A DNA stretch of 9,314 nucleotides from CAZAGD01 sp049699975. Lineage in GTDB: Bacteria; Desulfobacterota; SM23-61. The stretch is taken from contig JBNAWB010000143.1 in assembly GCA_049699975.1 (NCBI GenBank), forward strand, positions 1 through 9,314, in the 5' to 3' direction. Position 1 is the first letter of the stretch. Every line of letters begins with the position of its first letter. Positions 1-5,140 of the stretch are shown here, in pieces. Both the position numbers and the translations under genes were made by a program. The notes under the pieces were generated by a model. It was not told the DNA's origin. It did not search any database and saw only the letters and a program-made list of their open reading frames with translations.

Positions 1-114
1 GCCAGGCTGCCTCGGGATGACATTATGACCCAACCTCGCTGGTTTAATAAACCCACGCTTCAGGGAGTGGTTACAGTATTTTCCATTTCTATCTTGATTC
101 GGCGCGTTAAATAA
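1..114 (+). CDS. 3' end of an unrecognised gene (partial)
   Basis: Frame 1 is open from the window edge to a TAA at 112-114 and encodes the last 37 residues of a protein; the other two forward frames stop within about 30 bases. The visible tail has a charged and aromatic stretch (residues RDD and QPRWF), then a short hydrophobic segment (VVTVFSISIL), and ends in the basic residues RRVK. I do not recognise the family. The hydrophobic stretch could be a beta-strand or a membrane edge. The gene lies on the same strand as the Nudix gene that follows after 60 bases. A candidate promoter for that gene overlaps this 3' end, so the two may be separate units. The stretch is short enough that the open frame could be chance, although the position is right for a gene end. 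Confidence 0.45.
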   Translation, partial: ARLPRDDIMTQPRWFNKPTLQGVVTVFSISILIRRVK

Positions 115-122
115 CTTATATT
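94..122 (+). promoter_or_regulatory. Candidate sigma-70/A promoter for the Nudix gene
   Basis: TTGATT at 94-99 (4 of 6 matches to TTGACA) and TATATT at 117-122 (5 of 6 to TATAAT) are separated by exactly 17 bases. Transcription would start near 129, giving a leader of about 46 bases before the TTG start at 175. The -35 element lies inside the 3' end of the preceding open frame, which is common in compact genomes. This is a consensus match only. Confidence 0.4.
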
Positions 123-174
123 GAAATCGTAAATTTATAGCCGAAAAGTTCTTAGGCGAAAGTCCCCTAAAAAA

Positions 175-744
175 TTGACTTTAGAGAAAAGAATTAAAGA
201 AATTTTGGCCCAACGGCCCAAAGTTTCCCTACATGATCCGCAGCGGAAACGAGCTGCCGTACTCATCCCGATTTTTCAAAAAGGGGCTGCCTACCACATT
301 TTAGTTACCAAAAGGACTGAGCAAGTACCCCATCACAAAGGGCAGATTTCTTTCCCAGGAGGAAGCCAGAACCCTGGAGAAGATCTGCGCACTACTGCTT
401 TGCGGGAAGCGCGCGAAGAAATAGGCCTGCAAGAGAAGGATGTCATAATTTTAGGTGAACTCGACGATATGGGCACTATTTCTTCTGATTTTTTAATCTC
501 CCCTTTTGTAGGCTTCATCCCCTATCCTTATCCATTTAACATCAATTTTCAAGAGATCGTCGAGATAATCGAAATTCCCTGGATCGAATTAACTAATCCG
601 CAAAACTGGCGGCAAGAAATAACTAAAAAAGACGGCCATCTTCTACCGCTTTATTTCTTTTATTATCAAGATTATCTAATTTGGGGGGCGACCGCCAGAA
701 TCTTAAGACAATTAATAGATTTGCTCTCCCCCCAAGAGAAATAG
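175..744 (+). CDS. Nudix hydrolase, CoA pyrophosphatase (NudL-like) type
   Basis: This 189-residue protein carries a perfect Nudix box at residues 63-85 (G-x5-E-x7-REAREEIGL), with metal-binding glutamates at 78, 81 and 82. The stretch before it, KRTEQVPHHKGQISFPGG (about 46-63), and the late WGATARIL (170-177) match the subgroup that cleaves coenzyme A and acyl-CoAs to 3',5'-ADP and (acyl-)phosphopantetheine. The length is normal for that cytosolic subgroup. The start is TTG at 175: the frame has a stop at 130-132 and no ATG or GTG between, and a later start would eat into the N-terminal part of the fold. No strong ribosome site is visible (weak AGGCG at 154-158). The gene runs convergently into korC of set 1, 23 bases away. 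A role in clearing CoA species made by the neighbouring CoA-dependent enzymes is only an inference. Another Nudix substrate remains possible. Confidence 0.88.
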   Translation: MTLEKRIKEILAQRPKVSLHDPQRKRAAVLIPIFQKGAAYHILVTKRTEQVPHHKGQISFPGGSQNPGEDLRTTALREAREEIGLQEKDVIILGELDDMGTISSDFLISPFVGFIPYPYPFNINFQEIVEIIEIPWIELTNPQNWRQEITKKDGHLLPLYFFYYQDYLIWGATARILRQLIDLLSPQEK

Positions 745-769
745 GAAAGGTTCTTGGGGAGAAGATTTT
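725..769 (+). terminator. Candidate intrinsic terminator of the Nudix gene
   Basis: CCCCAAGA at 730-737 pairs perfectly with TCTTGGGG at 752-759. The stem extends outward by TCT (725-727) with AGA (760-762) past a two-C bulge. It is followed by AAGA and a short TTTT run at 766-769. The stem overlaps the last codons and the TAG stop (742-744) of the Nudix gene and ends at the stop codon of the convergent korC. On the minus strand no T run follows, so it looks one-directional. The loop is long (about 12-14 bases) and the T tract short, so it may be weak. Confidence 0.45.
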
Positions 770-1373
770 ATATCTGATCGCTATCTTCTGCCGGCTCGAC
801 AAAGACCAAGCTTTTTTTGATTTCTTCGGCAGCTTTTACGCCTGCAGCAAAGGCCAGTTTATTTAATTCTTCTGTTCCACGCGGTATGCGCGCCAGGACA
901 GCAGCGGCCATTGATTCGGGAGAGATGAGGCCATCTCCGCCAGGAGTAATTGGAATAAGCAAACTTAGGGCACCTAAGGCTACGATATTAGCCATCTGTT
1001 CTCTACCGCATTTTTCGCGAGCAATCTTGGTGAAGGGGATTTTGACCACCCGCGGATAAGTTACTTCCGTGACCAATTGAGAATCGACTACTAAAATCCC
1101 GGAGGGCTTCATTTCGGGTGCGGATTCGTCATAGGCCATTTGGTTCATGGCCAATAAAACATCTAAAGCCATGGCTTTGGGATAATCAATCTCTTGATCA
1201 CTGATTACTACATCGGCCCTACTTGTGCCCCCGCGCGCAGCCGGGCCATAGCTCACCGTCTGCACTACATATCTTCCCTCATAAATGCCCACGGCCTCAG
1301 CTAAAATGATCCCGGCCAAGACCAATCCCTGTCCTCCAGACCCACTCAAACGAATTTCAAAACGATCGATCAT
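768..1373 (-). CDS. korC: 2-oxoacid:ferredoxin oxidoreductase, gamma subunit (set 1)
   Basis: This 201-residue protein is the separate gamma subunit of a four-subunit 2-oxoglutarate-type oxidoreductase. The N-terminal G-x-GGQG motif (11-16) and SYGPAARGG (41-49), followed by SRADVVIS and IDYP, are the family hallmarks. In this enzyme class the gamma domain helps form the CoA site and the contact with the alpha subunit. It is the last gene of the minus-strand operon, 30 bases after the beta gene. A fair ribosome site, AAAGGAC at 1385-1391, lies 11 bases before the ATG. The protein has a C-terminal tail (about 185-201, acidic near the end) that its set 2 paralog lacks; the latter is 178 residues. 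Family assignment is firm. Exact substrate (2-oxoglutarate rather than another 2-oxoacid) is inferred from the linked sucD. Confidence 0.93.
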   Translation of the reverse strand: MIDRFEIRLSGSGGQGLVLAGIILAEAVGIYEGRYVVQTVSYGPAARGGTSRADVVISDQEIDYPKAMALDVLLAMNQMAYDESAPEMKPSGILVVDSQLVTEVTYPRVVKIPFTKIAREKCGREQMANIVALGALSLLIPITPGGDGLISPESMAAAVLARIPRGTEELNKLAFAAGVKAAEEIKKSLVFVEPAEDSDQI

Positions 1374-1403
1374 TTTTAAAACAAGTCCTTTGGGTGAAAT
1401 TTT

Positions 1404-2306
1404 TTATAGGCGATCAGAAATTTCTCGCCGATCGCTCTCTTCTTTCTCTTCTTTTTCTTCTCTCGGGGCCAACTGATAAGCAGCAGCTTCCTTTGCTTTT
1501 TGCCTTACCTTTTGATACTCCTCTATATAACTTGGCGCCTCCCGGTCAACCAAGATGCCAATTTCAAATTTTCCTTCCATCTCTTGGGGGGTCATTTTTT
1601 TAGCTTTTTCTACGGGAACAGCTTTATCCCGCTGCCACTTCATCATTTCTATATGATTGCCCATTTTATTAAGACGGCCGTAATGAGTATGACATTGACT
1701 AATTACTTCTACGACACCAAACCCTTTCTTTAAAAGCGCCTTCTCGATTAATTGATCAAGCTGACGCACATGGTAAACTGTTCCCCGGGCTGCAAAGACG
1801 GCCCCGGCACAAGCAGCAAGCTGAGCAATATTGAATGAATTTTCTACAGACCCATAAATAGCCGTAGTTGCGCGCTGTCCATAAGGAGTTGTGGGCGAAT
1901 ATTGACCGCCCGTCATACCGTAAATATTGTTGTTGACTATGATGGCGGTAAGTTCTAAATTACGCCGGGCAGCATGAATGAAATGATTACCTCCAATAGC
2001 CGTAGCATCACCATCTCCCATGATGACGATTACTTTTAACTCCGGCTTGGCCAATTTTATGCCGGTGGCAAAAGTCAGAGCCCGGCCGTGGGTGGTATGT
2101 AAAGTATTAAAATCCACATAAACGGGCAGTCTACCCGAGCACCCAATTCCCGAGACTAAAACAATTTCATCTTTAGAGTAACCCAAATGGTCAATAGCTC
2201 TAATCAAGGAACCTAAAAGAATGCCGATTCCACACCCGGGGCACCAGACATGGGGGAATTTTTTATCGTGGCGCAGATATTTATAAATGAGGGGGCGATC
2301 TTCCAT
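1404..2306 (-). CDS. korB: 2-oxoacid:ferredoxin oxidoreductase, beta subunit, TPP-binding (set 1)
   Basis: This 300-residue catalytic subunit binds thiamine diphosphate and Mg2+: GDGD at 97-100 and NNNIYGMTGGQ at 125-135 form the cofactor motif. Four cysteines positioned as the [4Fe-4S] ligands of two- and four-subunit OFORs are present: C22 and C25 in CPGCG, C56 in GIGCSG, and C205. HTTHGRA (70-76) is also conserved. The start is certain: AGGAGGT at 2316-2322 sits 9 bases before the ATG, which overlaps the alpha stop by one base (TAATG). Two oddities are visible. After C205 the usual CPT is CHT. The C-terminus (about 265-300) is a K/E-rich, low-complexity tail ending in a near repeat SDRREISDRL, missing from the 250-residue set 2 paralog. 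With alpha, gamma and delta it would oxidise 2-oxoglutarate to succinyl-CoA, or run in reverse. Confidence 0.95.
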   Translation of the reverse strand: MEDRPLIYKYLRHDKKFPHVWCPGCGIGILLGSLIRAIDHLGYSKDEIVLVSGIGCSGRLPVYVDFNTLHTTHGRALTFATGIKLAKPELKVIVIMGDGDATAIGGNHFIHAARRNLELTAIIVNNNIYGMTGGQYSPTTPYGQRATTAIYGSVENSFNIAQLAACAGAVFAARGTVYHVRQLDQLIEKALLKKGFGVVEVISQCHTHYGRLNKMGNHIEMMKWQRDKAVPVEKAKKMTPQEMEGKFEIGILVDREAPSYIEEYQKVRQKAKEAAAYQLAPREEKEEKEESDRREISDRL

Positions 2307-3451
2307 TATTTGCTAACCTCCTGAATCTTCTCCAGGATTTCCTGTGGTTTGATTATCGTACCGTCTATTTTATTGAGGGTAAATACTTTAGTCTTCCCTT
2401 GATTGACTCTTTTCACTTCCCGAGAAATCTGTCCCATGTTCATCTCCGGAACCAAAAGTGTTTTCCCGGCATAAGTTAAAGGTTCGACAAACTTGCGCGG
2501 AAATGGCCAAAGAGTAATCAATTTTAGAAGACCTACTTTGCGCCCCTGAGCGCGAGCTTCCACCATGGCCCGATGGGCCGCCCGGGCTGAACAACCATAG
2601 GCAATGATAACTATTTCCGCATCCTCTATTTGGTAGGTATCTACAAGTTGAATGTCATCAAAATGAGAAGATATTTTTCGAAAAAGACGCAAGATAAAAG
2701 GTTCAATTTCATCTTGGCGGAGGGTTGGAAACCCGCGAATATCGTGGGTTAAACCAGTGACATGGTATCGATATCCTTCGCCGAAAATGCCCATCGGCGG
2801 AACTCCCGAACTTGTGTCTTCATAAGGCAGGTACCACTCGGGGGGAACTGATGGCTTGATTCGGTCAATCACTTCAATCTCTCCGGGAGCGGGCAAGACA
2901 ATCTTCTCCCGCATGTGGGCGATAACTTCGTCCATGAGTAAAATTACGGGCGTGCGATATTTTTCGGAAAAATTAAATGCTTTTACGGTCAGGGTAAAGC
3001 ATTCCCAGACCGAAGCAGTAGAAAGGACGATTATGGGATGATCGCCATGAGTCCCCCACCGGGCCTGCATTACATCCCCTTGAGCGGGATTGGTCGGTAA
3101 CCCAGTACTTGGCCCGCCGCGCATCACATCGACCACGACGCAAGGAACTTCAGCCATGCAGGCAAAGCCTAAATTTTCCTGCATCAAAGAGAAGCCCGGC
3201 CCAGAAGTAGCGGTCATGGACTTGACTCCGGCGAGGGAAGCCCCAATTATAGCCCCCATACTGGCTATTTCATCTTCCATCTGAATGAAAGTTCCATCTT
3301 CTTGAGGCAGGCGAAAGGAAAGACGCTCCGCAATTTCAGAGGCCGGAGTGATTGGATAGCCAGCAAAAAAACGACAGCCCGCATATATAGCTCCTTCCGC
3401 GCAAGCTTCGTTTCCCTGCATTAATTGAGCTTTAGCATCTTTTTTATTCAT
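2306..3451 (-). CDS. korA: 2-oxoacid:ferredoxin oxidoreductase, alpha subunit (set 1)
   Basis: This 381-residue subunit carries the pyrimidine-binding half of the TPP site. Residues about 12-190 hold the N-terminal domain with YPITPASE (32-39), QMEDEIAS (57-64), ATSGPG (81-86), RGGPSTG (111-117) and GTHGD (133-137). Residues about 270-375 hold the second domain with AYGCSARAA (284-292), LWPFP (314-318) and PEMNMGQ (335-341). The length fits an alpha subunit with the gamma part as a separate gene. The ATG overlaps the end of the ferredoxin gene by 8 bases (ATGAATAA) and has a GAGGAAG ribosome site at 3458-3464, 6 bases upstream, which suggests translational coupling. The cytosolic complex transfers electrons to ferredoxin. 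Substrate is read from context with sucD; related enzymes for branched-chain or other 2-oxoacids share these motifs. Confidence 0.94.
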   Translation of the reverse strand: MNKKDAKAQLMQGNEACAEGAIYAGCRFFAGYPITPASEIAERLSFRLPQEDGTFIQMEDEIASMGAIIGASLAGVKSMTATSGPGFSLMQENLGFACMAEVPCVVVDVMRGGPSTGLPTNPAQGDVMQARWGTHGDHPIIVLSTASVWECFTLTVKAFNFSEKYRTPVILLMDEVIAHMREKIVLPAPGEIEVIDRIKPSVPPEWYLPYEDTSSGVPPMGIFGEGYRYHVTGLTHDIRGFPTLRQDEIEPFILRLFRKISSHFDDIQLVDTYQIEDAEIVIIAYGCSARAAHRAMVEARAQGRKVGLLKLITLWPFPRKFVEPLTYAGKTLLVPEMNMGQISREVKRVNQGKTKVFTLNKIDGTIIKPQEILEKIQEVSK

Positions 3452-3704
3452 GAGCTACTTCCTCGCCAACAATATTTTTTTCTTTCTCTTCCTTTTTCTT
3501 TCGGGGGGAGCGGAGAGTGATGGCAAAATCAGGACATCTCAATTCACACATCTGGCAACCCGTGCACTTTTCTGGATTTTTTACGAAGGGAGTTCCTGAT
3601 TCATCCTGGCCTAAAGCCTCTACGGGACAGAAAGCCACGCAGATGCCACACTTTTTGCACCAACTTTTAAAAATCTCTATATTAAATTTTCCTTTTTTAC
3701 TCAT
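3444..3704 (-). CDS. korD: 2-oxoacid:ferredoxin oxidoreductase, delta subunit, 2x[4Fe-4S] ferredoxin-like (set 1)
   Basis: This 86-residue protein has two CxxCxxCxxxCP motifs: C16, C19, C22, C26 and C47, C50, C53, C57. It would hold two [4Fe-4S] clusters and pass electrons between the TPP subunit and free ferredoxin. The KxWCKKCGICVxFCP pattern is typical of the delta subunit of KOR/VOR-type enzymes and not of free clostridial ferredoxin. Its ATG overlaps the sucD stop by 8 bases (ATGAGTAA), with AGGA a few bases upstream inside sucD. Its own stop overlaps the alpha start by 8 bases, so sucD, korD and korA are probably translationally coupled. The C-terminus after residue 65 is a K/E-rich tail without obvious function. 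Confidence 0.94.
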   Translation of the reverse strand: MSKKGKFNIEIFKSWCKKCGICVAFCPVEALGQDESGTPFVKNPEKCTGCQMCELRCPDFAITLRSPRKKKEEKEKNIVGEEVAHE

Positions 3705-4596
3705 CTCTTCCTGCCTGTTTTTTTTCTTCTAATACTTTCTTCATAGTCAAGCCCATCTCGGCCGGATTCTTCACCACCACCACTCCAGCCTCTGCCAAGG
3801 CTTCCATTTTGGCTTGGGCAGTGCCTTTTCCTCCAGAGATTATCGCTCCAGCATGTCCCATCCGTCTCCCCGGAGGGGCATTTTGTCCAGCAATGAAGGC
3901 CACCACTGGCTTAGGATAATGACTATTTTTTATATACTCAGCTGCTTCTTCTTCGGCCTCGCCCCCAATTTCTCCGATGAGCAGGACTGCTTCTGTTTGT
4001 TGATCTTGGGCAAACAATTTTAAAATATCCACAAAATTTAACCCGATTATAGGATCGCCGCCAATGCCTACACAGGTGGATTGGCCCAATCCTAAGCGGG
4101 TAAGCTGGTAAACTGCTTCATAAGTAAGGGTGCCGCTTCTGGAAATTACCCCCACTTTGCCTGGACGGTGAATATAACCAGGCATAATGCCGATCCGACA
4201 TTTATCAGGGGTAATGATTCCAGGACAGTTGGGCCCTAAAAGAAAGCTTTTTTTCCCGGTTAAGTAGCCTTTGGCAACGATCATATCCAAAATAGGAATG
4301 CCTTCGGTTATGCAGACGATCAACTCTATACCTGCTTCGGCCGCTTCCATGATGGCATCGGCCGCATAAGGGCCAGGCACAAAGACCATGGAAGCTTGGG
4401 CCCCGGTCTCTTGCACAGCCTCAGCCACGGTATTGAAAACCGGAAGACCATCTATGGTTGTGCCTCCTTTGCCAGGCGTGACGCCGCCAACCATCTTCGT
4501 CCCATAAGCCAATGATTGGCGGGTATGGAAAAGCCCTTGTTTTCCAGTAATCCCTTGGCAAATTACTTTGGTCTGCGCATCAACCAAAATGCTCAT
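3697..4596 (-). CDS. sucD: Succinyl-CoA synthetase (ADP/GDP-forming), alpha subunit
   Basis: This 299-residue protein is of normal length for the alpha subunit of succinate-CoA ligase, which makes ATP or GTP from succinyl-CoA. Visible motifs: the CoA-binding Rossmann start GITGKQG (15-21), CITEGIP (95-101), GPNCPG (121-126), VGVISRSGTLTYE (148-160), GGDPIIG (179-185), and the phospho-histidine in GRRMGHAG (H248). No catalytic residue appears lost. It is the first gene of the minus-strand operon and overlaps korD by 8 bases. The ATG at 4596 has AGGAT at 4602-4606, 5 bases upstream. The beta subunit gene (sucC), which normally lies just before sucD, is absent; the divergent set 2 operon lies there instead. 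The partner must be encoded elsewhere. A related alpha subunit for another acyl-CoA (for example malate-CoA ligase) cannot be fully excluded. Confidence 0.93.
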   Translation of the reverse strand: MSILVDAQTKVICQGITGKQGLFHTRQSLAYGTKMVGGVTPGKGGTTIDGLPVFNTVAEAVQETGAQASMVFVPGPYAADAIMEAAEAGIELIVCITEGIPILDMIVAKGYLTGKKSFLLGPNCPGIITPDKCRIGIMPGYIHRPGKVGVISRSGTLTYEAVYQLTRLGLGQSTCVGIGGDPIIGLNFVDILKLFAQDQQTEAVLLIGEIGGEAEEEAAEYIKNSHYPKPVVAFIAGQNAPPGRRMGHAGAIISGGKGTAQAKMEALAEAGVVVVKNPAEMGLTMKKVLEEKKQAGRDE

Positions 4597-4629
4597 TTTA
4601 GATCCTATTTTTCTAAAGTAAGTTGATTT

Positions 4630-4659
4630 ATCTTAATAAATTTAATCGATGGGCGTCAA
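4630..4659 (-). promoter_or_regulatory. Candidate promoter for the sucD-korDABC operon
   Basis: On the minus strand TTGACG (4659-4654, 5 of 6 matches to the -35 consensus) is followed after 18 bases by TAAGAT (4635-4630, 4 of 6 to the -10 consensus). The region around the -10 is AT-rich. Transcription would begin near 4623, leaving a short leader of about 27 bases that contains the sucD ribosome site at 4602-4606. No other promoter-like spot is evident between here and sucD. Confidence 0.45.
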
Positions 4660-4671
4660 GGGAAAAAGGGC

Positions 4672-4686
4672 CTGAGCGGCGCTCAG
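4672..4686. promoter_or_regulatory. Perfect 15-bp dyad, candidate operator
   Basis: CTGAGCGGCGCTCAG is a perfect palindrome with 7-base arms around one central G. It lies 12 bases upstream of the candidate sucD -35 box and about 100 bases upstream of the candidate set 2 -35 box, so a bound regulator could act on both operons. An alternative reading is a small minus-strand hairpin (6-bp stem, 3-base loop) followed by GCCC and five T, which would resemble a weak terminator of any transcript entering from the set 2 side. I do not recognise the motif as the site of a known regulator. Confidence 0.4.
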
Positions 4687-4784
4687 TTCTTCAATGGCCA
4701 CCAAATCAGTCGGATGGGATAAAGGTTCATTAAAATGAGCCACTTATTCTTTCATGGATGCGGGCGGGCAGGATTAGAAAAAAC

Positions 4785-4814
4785 TTGACTATTAAGCTCC
4801 TTATAGCTCATATT
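4785..4814 (+). promoter_or_regulatory. Candidate promoter for the set 2 korDABC operon
   Basis: TTGACT at 4785-4790 (5 of 6 matches to the -35 consensus) is followed after 18 bases by CATATT at 4809-4814 (4 of 6 to the -10 consensus); TATTAT at 4811-4816 is a better hexamer but 20 bases away. Transcription would begin near 4822. The position argues against the ATG at 4758 as the gene start and supports the TTG at 4896. Confidence 0.4.
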
Positions 4815-4881
4815 ATTTTTAGCGAAGAAAAAAATCTTTTTAAGATTTTTCTAAATTATTTGCGGGGGCAATTGAAAAGGG

Positions 4882-4887
4882 AAGGAG
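4882..4887 (+). promoter_or_regulatory. Ribosome site that decides the set 2 ferredoxin start
   Basis: AAGGAG lies 8 bases before an in-frame TTG at 4896, an ideal spacing. The upstream ATG at 4758 in the same frame has no comparable site. Confidence 0.7.
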
Positions 4888-4895
4888 AAAATTTA

Positions 4896-5129
4896 TTGTT
4901 AGAAAAAGAAAAAAAGAAGCAAGTAAAAATTGATATCAACCCGCAATGGTGTAAGGGTTGTTATATTTGTGTGGAAATATGTCCGCAAAAAGTGTTGGGC
5001 AAAGCAGCCGAAATCTCGGAAAAAGGTTTTCAACAAGTAGTGGTGGTTTATCCAGAAAAATGTACGCGCTGTCTCCAGTGCGAAATGCTCTGCCCTGATT
5101 TAGCTATTAACGTGGAAGTAAAAAAGTGA
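4896..5129 (+). CDS. korD: 2-oxoacid:ferredoxin oxidoreductase, delta subunit, 2x[4Fe-4S] ferredoxin-like (set 2)
   Basis: With the TTG start at 4896 this is a 77-residue protein, close to the 86 residues of the set 1 paralog. Two cluster motifs are complete: C19, C22, C25, C29 and C56, C59, C62, C66, each in CxxCxxCxxxCP form, so it should carry two [4Fe-4S] clusters and shuttle electrons to ferredoxin. The same frame is open back to an ATG at 4758. The extra 46 residues would be an AT-rich, non-conserved extension that reads across the candidate promoter, so I reject that start. The N-terminus is K/E-rich (residues 3-8), then joins the KIDINPQWC lead-in to the first cluster. It is the first gene of the plus-strand operon, and the alpha start lies 11 bases after its stop. 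Confidence 0.88.
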   Translation: MLEKEKKKQVKIDINPQWCKGCYICVEICPQKVLGKAAEISEKGFQQVVVVYPEKCTRCLQCEMLCPDLAINVEVKK

Positions 5130-5132
5130 GGT
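5128..5132 (+). promoter_or_regulatory. Ribosome site that decides the set 2 alpha start
   Basis: GAGGT overlaps the ferredoxin TGA stop and sits 8 bases before the ATG at 5141. The alternative GTG at 5126 overlaps the stop codon and has a weaker upstream site. Using ATG gives 381 residues, identical in length to the set 1 alpha subunit. Confidence 0.6.
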
Positions 5133-5140
5133 CTGGTTAT

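Larger units (their letters stand above)
4597..4895. promoter_or_regulatory. Divergent control region between sucD-kor set 1 and kor set 2
   Basis: These 299 bases separate the two operons once the set 2 ferredoxin start is placed at 4896. They hold a candidate promoter on each strand, a 15-bp dyad, and a 10-base inverted repeat (GCTCATTTTA at 4591-4600 and TAAAATGAGC at 4731-4740). Short open frames exist on both strands, for example a 33-codon GTG frame on the minus strand at 4642-4743, but none has a ribosome site or a recognisable product. The set 2 leader would be about 70 bases (about 4822-4895) and is AT-rich. I see no tRNA-like or known riboswitch fold. Confidence 0.6.

Noticed and set aside
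1404..1436. Inverted repeat GCGATC/GATCGC near the end of set 1 korB, considered as a terminator or attenuator before korC.
   Set aside because: The arms code for the repeated SDR residues, the minus strand shows no T run after them, and korC follows only 30 bases downstream in the same operon.
4642..4743. Minus-strand 33-codon frame beginning GTG, directly after a TAA, upstream of sucD; possible remnant of sucC or a leader peptide.
   Set aside because: It has no ribosome site, its residues do not resemble the C-terminus of SucC, the frame is closed upstream, and it overlaps the candidate sucD promoter and dyad.
4736..4789. Plus-strand short frame starting ATGAGC and ending TGA, 17 residues including HGCGRAG.
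   Set aside because: No ribosome site and no known family; it lies upstream of the candidate set 2 promoter and ends within its -35 box.
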